Assembly: GCA_036488875.1 (NCBI GenBank)
Contig: DASXGW010000008.1
Location: 1 to 64,000, forward strand
Direction: 5' to 3'
DNA from: Candidatus Baltobacteraceae bacterium
Lineage (GTDB): Bacteria; Vulcanimicrobiota; Vulcanimicrobiia; Vulcanimicrobiales; Vulcanimicrobiaceae
Length of the DNA: 64,000 bases
Shown here: piece after piece, positions 25,425-33,903 of the stretch
Numbering within the stretch: the first letter of the stretch is position 1
How the letters are laid out: each line of letters begins with the position of its first letter
Position numbers and translations under genes: made by a program
The notes under the pieces: model-generated
Told to the model about the DNA's origin: nothing
Seen by the model: the letters and a program-made list of their open reading frames with translations, nothing else
Databases searched by the model: none

Positions 25425-26533
25425 TGCGTTTCGTCACTGCGGGCTGTCTCGCGCTCGTCATCGCCGGCTGCGGTGCGCGTTCGCAGCCGGCTCAGCCGTT
25501 GCCCGTTCCGGCTGCAGACGCAAAAAGTTCGGATGCGCAGTCGCTCTATCTCGAAAACTACGGCTCAAATAGGATTGAGGTATACGCACTTGGCGCGACG
25601 ACCGTAAAATACGAAATCGTTGGGCCGGCCGGATGTGCGTTTGTGGGACCGCTCGCGTTTACCGTGACCGGATGGCTCGTCGCAGAGTGTGGGCACGCGA
25701 TAATCGAGATACCGCCAGGCACGACAAAAGCGAAGAGAATCATCACGGACGGCGTGCCGCCCGACTTCGTGGCAATGAGCGTCGATGCGTCGGATAATCT
25801 CTATGTCGCGGGAGAGAACTACACATCAACCTTCACCGGCATCATCGAATATTCGCCTTGGAGCTCCGTACCGATCCGAACCATCGCCCTCGGGTTCAAC
25901 CCCTATTCACTTGTAACGGACGCCGGCGGAAGCATCTTCTTAGCGCATGAGCCTGGGGCGGCGGCCAAACAGCCCGGTATCGCGATCTACCCACCCGGAA
26001 CGTCCGTGACTCAGGTGCGCGAAGTTCCATTTCCTTTCCCACCAACGTCGATGACACGGGACGCTAAAGGCTCGGTCTACGTCGGCGGCTACACGGGCAC
26101 GTGGCCGACGCTGTCGGCCCAGATCGTCGCGTACGCTCCGGGGTTGACGACGAAACTGCGCACGATCGTCGGGCCGCCGAAATTGGGTCTGAGCGATCTT
26201 CGCGTCGATTCCGCCGGGCGGATGTATGCGCTCTACTTCGGCCGTCCCCAATACGTGCTTCACCACCCCGGAACGCCGGTGTACAACATCGACGTGTACG
26301 AAGCCGGCGCGACGAGACCGTCGCGCGTGATCCATGAAGGGTTGCAGAACCCCCGCATGATCGCAGTCGACGATCGCGGTTACATCTATGCTCTAAACAT
26401 CGGTCCGCACGAGAACCATCCGGCACGCTACGTGAATCCGTCGATTGCCGTCTACGCCCCCGGAGGTTCCGTGCCTGTGAGCACCATTACGGAAGGCGTA
26501 ACGTCGGCCACGGCTATAGCCGTCGGCCCGTAA
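25424..26533 (+). CDS. NHL-type beta-propeller lipoprotein
   Basis: A 369-residue paralogue of the preceding gene. Its lipobox is IAGC at Cys16, and its blades are more diverged (SLYLENYGSNRIEVYALGA, NLYVAGENY, SIAVYAPGG). GGGAGG sits just before the GTG start inside the end of the upstream gene. It ends 21 bases before the stop of a convergent paralogue. Likely an outer-membrane or periplasmic surface lipoprotein of unknown ligand. Confidence 0.8.
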   Translation: MRFVTAGCLALVIAGCGARSQPAQPLPVPAADAKSSDAQSLYLENYGSNRIEVYALGATTVKYEIVGPAGCAFVGPLAFTVTGWLVAECGHAIIEIPPGTTKAKRIITDGVPPDFVAMSVDASDNLYVAGENYTSTFTGIIEYSPWSSVPIRTIALGFNPYSLVTDAGGSIFLAHEPGAAAKQPGIAIYPPGTSVTQVREVPFPFPPTSMTRDAKGSVYVGGYTGTWPTLSAQIVAYAPGLTTKLRTIVGPPKLGLSDLRVDSAGRMYALYFGRPQYVLHHPGTPVYNIDVYEAGATRPSRVIHEGLQNPRMIAVDDRGYIYALNIGPHENHPARYVNPSIAVYAPGGSVPVSTITEGVTSATAIAVGP

Positions 26534-26554
26534 ACCCTCGGGGCACCGACGACG

Positions 26555-27544
26555 TTAGGGAGCGATGGCGAGGGCCACGGGCTGCCGGATCTGAGATGAG
26601 ATCGTCAGCATCGGCGTGGTTTTGCCGGGGCCGTAGACCGTGACGTTGCTGAACGCACCGTTGACGACGAACAGATTTCCCGTACCGTCGACCGCTAATG
26701 CGAGCGGGTTCCCGACGCCGCGCGAAATCGTTTGCGAAAGCGCCAGATTCTTCAGATTATAAACGGTTACGGTCGACTGCGTTTGAGTGACGCCCCAGTT
26801 CGCCACGTACAGCGTATTCTGGAAACGGGCGAGCGTGCTGGGGAAGTCGATGCCCGCGGTAATTTGCTTCGTAGGTGTCGTCGCGGTCGGCGCGTACACC
26901 GTTACGTTGGTGTTGTTGACGCAGTAGAGAATGTCGTTGCCGTCGACGGTGATGCCGAGGGGACCATTGTGCGTGTGCACCGTGCGGCCGGCGGTTATGC
27001 TGTGGGGTTCGAACACGAGGATCTCGTTGAGGCCGGGATTCCCGACGTACAGACGGTCGAGCCGATCGAAGGTGAGCGCGTGCGGATCGACGTGGACGAT
27101 CGTGAGCATCGGCGCAGTCTTGTTGGGCGCGTAGATCGTGACGGTGCCGTTGCCCTTGTTACCGACGTAGAGGTTGCCCTGTCGATCGAACGCCAGTGCT
27201 CGCGGCTGCGAGATCCCAGTTCTCATCGTCCGCAGCACGGTCGTGCTGTCGGCTTTAATGACGCTCACCGTCGAGTTGCCGCGATTGGCTACGTAGAGAT
27301 TGCGCTCTGCATCGACCGCCAATGCAGCGGGCGCGTTCAAGCCGGCGGCGATCCTTCGAAGCAGCTTACCGTTGGCAGCGTACACCGTGACCGCCGTATG
27401 ATTGGCGACGAAGATCTCTTCGGAAGAAGCGGCCGCGCGCGTAACGGGCGACGGATTCACCGGTGCCGGCATGCCGGCGCCCGAACAGCCCGCGAGCGCG
27501 AGCAGTGCGGCTTGGATGGCGGCGAGCGTGCGAAGCCGGTTCAC
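26555..27544 (-). CDS. NHL-type beta-propeller lipoprotein
   Basis: A 329-residue lipoprotein with lipobox LAGC (Cys20) followed by about six to seven blades such as NLYVANRGNSTVSVIKA, NLYVGNKGNGTVTIYAPN and LYVANWG. It is the second gene of a minus-strand pair: its GTG overlaps the stop of the upstream paralogue (GTGA at 27541-27544). Length suits a single propeller. Ligand unknown. Confidence 0.8.
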   Translation of the reverse strand: MNRLRTLAAIQAALLALAGCSGAGMPAPVNPSPVTRAAASSEEIFVANHTAVTVYAANGKLLRRIAAGLNAPAALAVDAERNLYVANRGNSTVSVIKADSTTVLRTMRTGISQPRALAFDRQGNLYVGNKGNGTVTIYAPNKTAPMLTIVHVDPHALTFDRLDRLYVGNPGLNEILVFEPHSITAGRTVHTHNGPLGITVDGNDILYCVNNTNVTVYAPTATTPTKQITAGIDFPSTLARFQNTLYVANWGVTQTQSTVTVYNLKNLALSQTISRGVGNPLALAVDGTGNLFVVNGAFSNVTVYGPGKTTPMLTISSQIRQPVALAIAP

Positions 27545-28581
27545 GGACCCAGCGCGAGCGCAACCGGCAGATCGATACCGGTGCGAATCTTGAGCTTCGG
27601 CGAAGCGGCGCCCGGCGCATAGACGGCGACCATCTTGCGATTGGCGACGTAAAGCGCGCCGGAGCCGTCGAAAAGCAGCGCCGTCGGGGCGGTTATTCCC
27701 GAGCTGATCGTGCGCAGCGGCTTCGACGCTCCAGGCGCGTACACGGTAACCGTACTCGCGACGTTATTTGCGACGTAGAGGTTGCCCGACGCATCGAGAC
27801 GCACGGCCACGGGGCCGCTTATACCGTTCTTGATCTCGCGCTGCGGTTTGGTCGCGCCGTTAGAGTAGACTGCGACGACGTTGAGATTCGTATCGGCAAC
27901 GTACAGAGTATCCTTTGCATCGAGCGCCAACGACTGCGGATCGCTGACACCGACGGCGATCTTCGCTACGATGCCGGTGCTCCCGTGAGCAAAGACCACG
28001 ACGCGCGAACCGACTCCGCCGTATGGTCCGGAACTGCGACCGACGTAAACGTCGTCGGCGGTATCGAACGCGACGGAGATCGGATAGAAGCTCTTGAGTG
28101 CGCGCAGCAGCGTGCTCGAGCCCGGGGCATACACGCCGACGCTGAAGTATCCGTTAGCGACGTAGAGATTGTCGGCCGAATCGACCGCAAGCGTACGCGG
28201 CACGCTTACTTTCTGCGTAATGGTGCGCGACGGCATCGTCGCTCCCGCCGGATACACGGGCACGCTGCCCTTACCGGCATCGTTAGCGACGTAGAGCGTT
28301 CCCGACGAATCGAACACCAGCGCCGACGGTCTAACTCCCACGATCTTTCGCAGAACCGAACCGCTGCCCGGCGCGTAGACCGTCACCGTCGAAGCGTTGG
28401 CCACGTAGAGATTGTTAAACGACGCGCTATGGCGAATTAAGGACGGGGCGGTCGCGCGCAGCGAGGGCATAGCTGGGAAGATCTGCTGCGCGGGCAAACC
28501 GGAACAGCCGGTCGCCGAAACGAGAGCCGCTGCTAAAAATGGATATCGACCCGTTCGCAAACGAAAAGCCGGCAGTCCCAT
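27541..28581 (-). CDS. NHL-type beta-propeller lipoprotein
   Basis: A 346-residue lipoprotein using the ATG at 28581 (a nine-residue longer form from 28608 is possible). The signal peptide ends in SATGC (Cys26), followed by regular blades NLYVANASTVTVYAPGSG, TLYVANDAGKGSVPVYPAG, NLYVANNVASTVTVYAPGA and ALYVANRKMVAVYAPGA. The blades are very similar to those of the other three propeller genes, implying recent duplication or gene conversion. First gene of the minus-strand pair. Confidence 0.8.
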   Translation of the reverse strand: MGLPAFRLRTGRYPFLAAALVSATGCSGLPAQQIFPAMPSLRATAPSLIRHSASFNNLYVANASTVTVYAPGSGSVLRKIVGVRPSALVFDSSGTLYVANDAGKGSVPVYPAGATMPSRTITQKVSVPRTLAVDSADNLYVANGYFSVGVYAPGSSTLLRALKSFYPISVAFDTADDVYVGRSSGPYGGVGSRVVVFAHGSTGIVAKIAVGVSDPQSLALDAKDTLYVADTNLNVVAVYSNGATKPQREIKNGISGPVAVRLDASGNLYVANNVASTVTVYAPGASKPLRTISSGITAPTALLFDGSGALYVANRKMVAVYAPGAASPKLKIRTGIDLPVALALGP

Positions 28582-28673
28582 GTCTACCGGCGTTTCGCAT
28601 TCGCGCAAACACTACTGCACGAACCGGTTCTAAAGTCCCAATCTATGCGTGACTTTTAATCGACGCCTAACCC

Positions 28674-29108
28674 TTACTTACCGCTGCCCGGCGATCCGCG
28701 TTCCGCCACGAAGTCGTAAAGATGTCCGCGGTAGTCAGCGGTTCCGGAAATCGTATCGTCGGCCGAGATCGTGCCCTGGAACGACATCGAGCCTCCGATC
28801 TGCAGCGCAACGTGACCGTCTTGACGGTCGATCGTTCCGGTCACCGCAACGATGCGGTCGTTGAGCGGATCGGGCATGGCCGACATTCCGGTATACGTAC
28901 CGTCGATGGAATCGTCGTGAATGTTGAGCCGCATCGATCCGAGATGTGGCATACCGGCAGGCCCGATAGCCGTCTGGAACGCGGCGACGTAAGCGAGGTT
29001 TGCACCCGATCCTCCGTACTGCGCTGCCGCCCAAGCGGGGGTCGTTACTCCGCCGAGCGCGGCAAACGCGAACGCGAGTGCGAAGGCGGGTGGAAGATTT
29101 CGTTTCAT
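28674..29108 (-). CDS. Secreted protein of unknown function
   Basis: A 144-residue protein with a clear signal peptide (basic MKRN, hydrophobic core, cleavage after AWA near residue 27). The mature part is beta-rich: RLNIHDDSIDGTYTGMS, IVAVTGTIDRQDGHVALQIG, FQGTISADDTISGTADYRG. The pattern suggests a small beta-sheet periplasmic protein, but I do not recognise a family. It is divergent from the winged-helix regulator at 29189. Confidence 0.65.
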   Translation of the reverse strand: MKRNLPPAFALAFAFAALGGVTTPAWAAAQYGGSGANLAYVAAFQTAIGPAGMPHLGSMRLNIHDDSIDGTYTGMSAMPDPLNDRIVAVTGTIDRQDGHVALQIGGSMSFQGTISADDTISGTADYRGHLYDFVAERGSPGSGK

Positions 29109-29133
29109 GACTCATATTATGATTCCGCCGCCT

Positions 29134-29151
29134 TTGACAACTCTGTGAGTT
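29134..29151 (+). promoter_or_regulatory. Candidate operator overlapping a -35-like hexamer
   Basis: TTGACA at 29134-29139 runs directly into a perfect 13-base palindrome AACTCTGTGAGTT (29139-29151, arms of five around TGT). It lies in the 80-base gap between the secreted protein gene and the winged-helix regulator, 38 bases before the regulator start. A good -10 at normal spacing is not evident, so the promoter assignment is weak. The palindrome is the right size for a dimeric winged-helix regulator. Confidence 0.4.
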
Positions 29152-29188
29152 CGGCGGCCGCAGGTGATTCGGACTATCGTCGACGCAT

Positions 29189-29587
29189 ATGTCGGCCTTG
29201 GAGCGTAAAGAGTTTTCCGCTGCATTTCGCGAGTTCGTTCGTCAAAACGTCGCCTCGGTAGAGCAAGTAGACGTCCTCTTGCTGCTGCAGAGCGATCTGG
29301 CGCGCTGCTGGACGATTGCCGAACTGAGCACGGCGCTGTCGAGTTCGCACACCTCGATCGCGCGCCGGCTCGCGATTTTGTGCGCGCGCGGGCTGGTAGT
29401 GCGCGAGGACTCGGGTCAATTCCGATACGTTTCCGACGTCGCGCACGATGTGCTGGTGAGCGAGCTTCGGGGCGAGTACGCGTCGCGCCCAACCAGCGTC
29501 ATCGGGCTCATTTACTCCAAGCGAACGTCCGCGCTCGAGAGCTTTTCGGACGCTTTCCTGTTAGGTGGTGACGACCGTGACCGCTAG
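29189..29587 (+). CDS. Winged-helix DNA-binding protein
   Basis: A 132-residue protein with a helix-turn-helix near residues 45-70 (CWTIAELSTALSSSHTSIARRLAILCARGLVVRE) and a short wing (DSGQFRYVS), as in MarR/GntR-like regulators, followed by an alpha-helical C-terminus. No ligand domain is obvious. It overlaps the first of two DUF5985-type membrane genes, suggesting a coupled regulator/membrane module. Confidence 0.7.
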   Translation: MSALERKEFSAAFREFVRQNVASVEQVDVLLLLQSDLARCWTIAELSTALSSSHTSIARRLAILCARGLVVREDSGQFRYVSDVAHDVLVSELRGEYASRPTSVIGLIYSKRTSALESFSDAFLLGGDDRDR

Positions 29588-29837
29588 CATCGTCTACATT
29601 CTTTGCATGCTCACAAGCGCCGCGTGCGCCGTGCTGCTCGCCCGCGCCTACGTTCGGTCGCGCGAACGCCTGCTGTTTTGGAGTTCGCTCTGCTTTGCCG
29701 GCTTGTGCGCCAACAATGCGATGCTTTTTATCGACGTCGTGCTGTTGCCTCAGGTCGATCTTTCCATCTGGCGTCTCGTGCCGGCGCTGCTGGGAATCGC
29801 CGCGCTCTGTTACGGTCTCATCATGGAGGCGGAGTAG
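29577..29837 (+). CDS. DUF5985 family membrane protein, first copy
   Basis: An 86-residue membrane protein with three hydrophobic helices (VYILCMLTSAACAVLLARAY, LLFWSSLCFAGLCANNAMLFIDVVLL, VPALLGIAALCYGLIME). I choose the GTG at 29577 because AGGTGG sits eight bases upstream; GTGs at 29565 and 29568 are in frame too. It begins inside the end of the regulator gene. DUF5985 proteins have no assigned function. Confidence 0.65.
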   Translation: MTASIVYILCMLTSAACAVLLARAYVRSRERLLFWSSLCFAGLCANNAMLFIDVVLLPQVDLSIWRLVPALLGIAALCYGLIMEAE

Positions 29838-29839
29838 TC

Positions 29840-30097
29840 GTGTACGGCCTCATATCCGGGGCGATCATGTTCGGCAGCTTTGTTGCCTCGTTGTTCTTCT
29901 ATCGCTTCTGGCGCCGGACGCTCGACCGTCTCTTCGTATGGTTCGCCGTCGCCTTCCTGATACTCGGCGTGGAACGCCTGGTGCTCGCGATCACGCACGC
30001 GAGCGAGATCTCGTCGCCCGCGATCTATATCATGCGCCTGATCGCGTTTGGCCTGATCATCGCGGCCATCGTCGACAAGAACCGCCAGCGACCCTAA
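29840..30097 (+). CDS. DUF5985 family membrane protein, second copy
   Basis: An 85-residue membrane protein starting at a GTG two bases after the previous stop. It has three hydrophobic segments, with FFYRFWRRTLDRLFVWFAVAFLILGVERLVLAI in the centre and VDKNRQRP at the end. It resembles its neighbour in size and helix layout, with FWRRTLDRLFVWFAVAFLILGVER corresponding to SRERLLFWSSLCFAGLCANN, so the pair probably arose by duplication and may hetero-oligomerise. Function unknown. Confidence 0.65.
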   Translation: MYGLISGAIMFGSFVASLFFYRFWRRTLDRLFVWFAVAFLILGVERLVLAITHASEISSPAIYIMRLIAFGLIIAAIVDKNRQRP

Positions 30098-30143
30098 ACC
30101 GAGGCCAACACTTCGCCGGCTCGAAGCCTCTATTACCGTGAAG

Positions 30144-30704
30144 ATGGCTGACCGACAAGAGATCGCTCCCGCCGCCATCGAGGCGGCGCGTGCCGGACGT
30201 CCGGGTGCCGCGGATCGTCTCGTCGCCGAGGCGTGGCCGCACGCCTATCGGATCGCCTATGGGCTGCTGCGCGACCGCGATCTCGCGCAGGACGCCGCAC
30301 AAGAGGCGTGTGCCGCGATCTTTACGCGGATCTCGCAGCTCCGTACGGCCGAAGCCTTTCGCGTTTGGCTCTATCGCATCGTCGTGCGCGAAGCGGCCCG
30401 GCTCGAACGCAAACGCGCGCTGTCCCACGTTTTGGGATTCGCTCCCGCGAGCGTCGACGACATCGCCGTCTCGACCCTGCGCGCAGATCTGCGATCCGCT
30501 CTCGGCAAACTCGCGCGACTGCAGCGGGCGGTCATCGTGCTTCGTTATTACGCCGGAATGAACAGCACCGAGATCGCCGCGGTGCTCGCGATTCCGGCCG
30601 GATCGGTGCGCTTTCATCTGGTCGAGGCGCGCCGCGCGCTCGAGCGGCTTCTCGACGAGCCGCGGTCGTCATCGCGCTTCTTGGAGGTGGCTCGTGTCGT
30701 TTGA
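30144..30704 (+). CDS. ECF-type RNA polymerase sigma factor
   Basis: A 186-residue sigma-70 family factor of the extracytoplasmic-function class. Region 2 spans about residues 20-90 (AYRIAYGLLRDRDLAQDAAQEACAAIFTRI, then FRVWLYRIVVREAARLER). Region 4 spans about 115-175 (LGKLARLQRAVIVLRYYAGMNSTEIAAVLAIPAGSVRFHLVEARRALE). A GTG at 30138 is an alternative start. It overlaps the next small membrane gene by 11 bases, the usual arrangement of a sigma factor with its anti-sigma partner. Confidence 0.88.
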   Translation: MADRQEIAPAAIEAARAGRPGAADRLVAEAWPHAYRIAYGLLRDRDLAQDAAQEACAAIFTRISQLRTAEAFRVWLYRIVVREAARLERKRALSHVLGFAPASVDDIAVSTLRADLRSALGKLARLQRAVIVLRYYAGMNSTEIAAVLAIPAGSVRFHLVEARRALERLLDEPRSSSRFLEVARVV

Positions 30705-30939
30705 TCTGCGTCTGGCGCTCGGCGAGACCTTCGACGTCCCGGTGCCGCCCGTACCGGTCGCCGCGATTCGCGTACGTTCCGCCGCCGCGGCCACGCGCGA
30801 GACGACGCGTTGGCGGATGCTCGTCGCCGCGATTGCCTTGACGTCGGCCTTTACCCTGACGCTTGCGTGCGAACGATACGCTCCGGCACACGCGCGCGCT
30901 CCCATCGTCTCGGCGACTCCGTCGCCTCTCGTCACCTAA
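30694..30939 (+). CDS. Small single-helix protein coupled to the sigma factor
   Basis: An 81-residue protein with a cytoplasmic-like N-terminal half, one hydrophobic segment near residues 43-59 (LVAAIALTSAFTLTLAC) and a short proline-rich end. GGAGGTGG precedes the GTG start inside the sigma-factor gene. Its position and topology suggest an anti-sigma or accessory role, but there is no zinc-finger (HxxxCxxC) motif, so this remains inference. Confidence 0.6.
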   Translation: MSFDLRLALGETFDVPVPPVPVAAIRVRSAAAATRETTRWRMLVAAIALTSAFTLTLACERYAPAHARAPIVSATPSPLVT

Positions 30940-30943
30940 CACC

Positions 30944-32455
30944 GTGCCTCCGTGGGTTCTCTTAGCCGGCATCGCGACGATCGCCGGGCTGGATCTCATT
31001 GCGCTCTCGGGCGGCGCGCTGACGATTCCGGCGCTCGTTGCGATCTTCGCGCTGCTCGTCGCCGGCATACATCGCCTGGAAAGCGCGCGCCTCCCACGCG
31101 TCGAGACGGCCGATTGGCCGGAGGAATCGACGCCAATGGTTTGGCCGCTCGATTACGCGATCGCCGGCGCGATCGGTGCCGGCAACTTCGCCTTGTCGTT
31201 TATCGGGTATTGGCGGCCCGACGGAGCCTCGTGCTGGACGCTCGGGCGGCTATCGCATTGCGGCATCTTTGACGAGCTCTACTTCGCGCGGGCCGGAGAA
31301 GAGTATCTGCTCAATCTCCGCATTTACGAGAACACGCATCCGCCGCTCTCCAAGCTGCTCGTCACGCTGTCGATGCTGCTCTTCGGCGGGATGCCCGGCG
31401 GCGACAACCCGCACGGCTGGCGTTTCCTCGACGTCGTCTTCGGCGCGCTGGCCGTGGTCGTGCTGTACGCATTTGCCAAGCGCGTTACCGGATCGACGCT
31501 CTTCGCTTCGATCGCGGCGATCCTGCTGTCACTCGACGGCATGCATTTCGTGCAGTCGCGCATCGCGACGCCCGAAGGCTTCGCCGTCGTCTTTGCGACG
31601 TTCGCGACCTATGCGTTCTACCGCTTCGTGATGGAGGTACAGGCCGGCGGTGCATCGCGACTGTGGCTGGTGCTCTTTTCGATCGCACTCGGTTGCCTCG
31701 TGAGCACCAAGTGGTACGGGGTCATGGGCTTCGGCGTAAGCTTCGTCGTTCTCGCCGGGCTCTATTTGCGCCGCCCGCATAGTTTTCGGCTCGCCCGTAC
31801 CCTTGCTGCCATCGTTTGCGTCAGCGCCGCCGTCTACACGTTTTCGTGGGTGCCGGATCTGGTCAGGAACTCGCCGGATCCCAATGAGATCCACAGCTTC
31901 GGCGACGTCCTTAACCGGCAGAAGCAGATGTTCGACTACCACGACACCTTGCGCGCCACGCATCCGTACTCGTCGAAATGGTGGGAATGGCCGCTCGACG
32001 ACGTTCCGGTCGCCTATTTCTACGACGACCGCCGCACGAACAAACAAGACCCTAACGGCTGCTGCGTACTCGAGATTACGTCGCTGCCGAATCCGGTCGT
32101 CCTCTGGTTTGGGCTGTTCTCGGTACCGTTCGTAGGGTGGCTAGCAATTGCTCGACGAAACATCGGCTGTTCCCTCATCGTGTTGACGTATCTCATGCAA
32201 TGGCTGCCGTGGATGGGATCGCCGCGCATTACGTTCGCCTATCATTTTTATGACGACATTCCATTGATTTGCTTGTGCAACGCGATCGCGCTGCAGAACG
32301 TGCGACGGCTTTCCGGCCTCGTTTCGGCGGCCTATGTCGCTCTGGCCGGCATCGCGTTCGTCTTTTTCTATCCCATCCTCTCGGCCCATGCGGTCACCTG
32401 GAACGCCTGGCACGCGCGCATGTGGCTTCCGACGTGGATTATCGGCCCCGGCTGA
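30944..32455 (+). CDS. Pmt-type dolichyl/polyprenyl-phosphate-mannose protein mannosyltransferase
   Basis: A roughly 503-residue multi-spanning glycosyltransferase of the PMT (GT39) fold. The first luminal loop has the acidic pair in CGIFDELYFARAGEEYL, followed by the family signature RIYENTHPPLSKLLV. The C-terminal part has WWEWPLDDVPVAYFY and SPRITFAYHFYDDIPL. Such enzymes transfer mannose from a polyprenyl phosphate to Ser/Thr of exported proteins. The GTG start lies four bases after the preceding stop, in an apparent operon with the sigma factor. The 3' end overlaps the convergent Ada-like gene by 17 bases. Confidence 0.82.
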   Translation: MPPWVLLAGIATIAGLDLIALSGGALTIPALVAIFALLVAGIHRLESARLPRVETADWPEESTPMVWPLDYAIAGAIGAGNFALSFIGYWRPDGASCWTLGRLSHCGIFDELYFARAGEEYLLNLRIYENTHPPLSKLLVTLSMLLFGGMPGGDNPHGWRFLDVVFGALAVVVLYAFAKRVTGSTLFASIAAILLSLDGMHFVQSRIATPEGFAVVFATFATYAFYRFVMEVQAGGASRLWLVLFSIALGCLVSTKWYGVMGFGVSFVVLAGLYLRRPHSFRLARTLAAIVCVSAAVYTFSWVPDLVRNSPDPNEIHSFGDVLNRQKQMFDYHDTLRATHPYSSKWWEWPLDDVPVAYFYDDRRTNKQDPNGCCVLEITSLPNPVVLWFGLFSVPFVGWLAIARRNIGCSLIVLTYLMQWLPWMGSPRITFAYHFYDDIPLICLCNAIALQNVRRLSGLVSAAYVALAGIAFVFFYPILSAHAVTWNAWHARMWLPTWIIGPG

Positions 32456-33308
32456 CGCTGTGCGCGCGCTCGCGATCGATGAGCGCGCGCTTGCGCTCTA
32501 AGCCCCAGCGATAGCCGCCGAGCTCGCCGGTACCGCGAATGACGCGATGACACGGAATCACCACCGCGACGGGATTGCTCGCGCACGCTCCGGCCACGGC
32601 GCGCGCGCCGTTGGGCGAACCGATCGCATCGGCAACCTCGGCGTACGATTGCACTTCGCCATACGGAATCGACTGCAGATATTTCCAGACGCGCATTTGA
32701 AATGCGGTCGCGCGAATGTCCAACGGCAAGTCGAGGTGCGGCTGATCGCCGGCGACGTGGCGCGCGATGGCTTGGACCCACTGCGCGAACGCGGGGTGCG
32801 GTGGCGTTTGCATCGGGGTGACGTCGGCGTTGCGATACTCCGCGCGCAGCCGTTCGATCAGCTCGTCTTCGGAGTCGCCGAACTGCACGAAGCAAATCCC
32901 GCGATCCGTCGCGCCGATCATCATGAGACCGGCCGGCGTCCGCAACGGCGCGTACGAGATAGCAACGCCTTCACCGGCCCGCCGGTACTGCGCCGGCGTC
33001 ATGCCCAACCGGGAGATCGCCTGCTCGTAGACGCGGCTCGCCGAACCGTAGCCCGCATCGTAGACTGCCGCGTCGACGGGTTTAGCTTGCGCCAAGCCCC
33101 GCTTGAGTTCGGCGAATCGTATCCCGGCGAGATATTGTTTGGGGGTGACGCCGACGACGGCTTTGAAGCTGCGGGCGAAGTGATAGCGGCTCATCGCAGC
33201 CATCGAGGCAAGCCGGTCGAGGGTGAGGGGTTCCTCGCTGTGGGTCTCGATGTACCGGCAAATTTTCCTGATCCGCTCAGGAACTGACGAGGGTGTCTGC
33301 TGTACCAT
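32439..33308 (-). CDS. AraC-type regulator fused to O6-methylguanine-DNA methyltransferase
   Basis: A 289-residue bifunctional protein. Residues about 10-110 form an AraC-type double helix-turn-helix (PLTLDRLASMAAMSRYHFARSFKAVVGVTPKQYL). Residues about 115-280 form an alkyltransferase with FQMRVWKYLQSIPYGEVQSYAEVA and the acceptor cysteine in NPVAVVIPCHRV (Cys253). Unlike Ada it lacks the N-terminal four-cysteine zinc domain that senses methylphosphotriesters. It repairs O6-alkylguanine and may regulate alkylation genes. I use the ATG at 33308; a TTG at 33332 is in frame. The gap 33309-33416 holds a GAAGAA/TTCTTC hairpin just before the next gene. Confidence 0.9.
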   Translation of the reverse strand: MVQQTPSSVPERIRKICRYIETHSEEPLTLDRLASMAAMSRYHFARSFKAVVGVTPKQYLAGIRFAELKRGLAQAKPVDAAVYDAGYGSASRVYEQAISRLGMTPAQYRRAGEGVAISYAPLRTPAGLMMIGATDRGICFVQFGDSEDELIERLRAEYRNADVTPMQTPPHPAFAQWVQAIARHVAGDQPHLDLPLDIRATAFQMRVWKYLQSIPYGEVQSYAEVADAIGSPNGARAVAGACASNPVAVVIPCHRVIRGTGELGGYRWGLERKRALIDRERAHSVSRGR

Positions 33309-33416
33309 GGGTATCACTCTAACGGCCGGCAAGCGGGCCAGCCATCCGAAAGTTGCCGCCGGTTGGGGTCGCCAGGCCCGACCGGGACGTTAGAAGAAAG
33401 CGTAACTTCTTCCCTT

Positions 33417-33890
33417 ATGAGGCGATTGCTCGGGATATTTGCCCTTTTGAGCCTGCTCTACGGCTGTAGCGGTGCGGGGTATCTCCCCTATGCGCCGCAC
33501 GCGCTCGATCCGTCCCAGATCCACGGTCTGGTCGCCGGCGCCTCTGAGTCCAACGGCGTTCCCGAGGGCCTGGTCCACGCCGTCCTGATGGCGGAATCGG
33601 CCGGGGATCCGTCGGCGGTGAGCACGGCCGGAGCGCAGGGGCTCATGCAGCTCATGCCCGGGACCTCTGCGGGGTGCGGCATCGCCAATCCGTTCGACCC
33701 GGTCGAGAACGTTCAGTGCGGCGCGGGATATCTGGGCGCCATGCTCCGCCGGTACCATAACAACGTCACGCTAGCGGTCGCCGCCTACAACGCCGGTCCT
33801 GGCGCGGTGGACCGTTACCACGGCGTTCCGCCGTACGCCGAAACTCGTGCGTACGTCACCCGCGTGTTGACGGCGTACCGAGACTACTAA
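33417..33890 (+). CDS. Lytic transglycosylase lipoprotein
   Basis: A 157-residue lipoprotein: signal peptide with lipobox LLYGC (Cys17), then a compact SLT domain. The catalytic glutamate is Glu60 in VLMAESAGDPSAVSTAGAQGLMQLMPGT, followed by VAAYNAGPGAVDRYHGVPPYAETRAYV. It cleaves glycan strands with 1,6-anhydroMurNAc formation. It is directly upstream of the LPS-transport genes, so envelope remodelling during outer-membrane assembly is a plausible context. Confidence 0.9.
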   Translation: MRRLLGIFALLSLLYGCSGAGYLPYAPHALDPSQIHGLVAGASESNGVPEGLVHAVLMAESAGDPSAVSTAGAQGLMQLMPGTSAGCGIANPFDPVENVQCGAGYLGAMLRRYHNNVTLAVAAYNAGPGAVDRYHGVPPYAETRAYVTRVLTAYRDY

Positions 33891-33903
33891 CTCCTTCGCT
33901 TTA

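Noticed and set aside
23421-28581. DNA-level satellite repeats
   Set aside because: Periodicity comes from protein blade repeats and is diverged at the DNA level.
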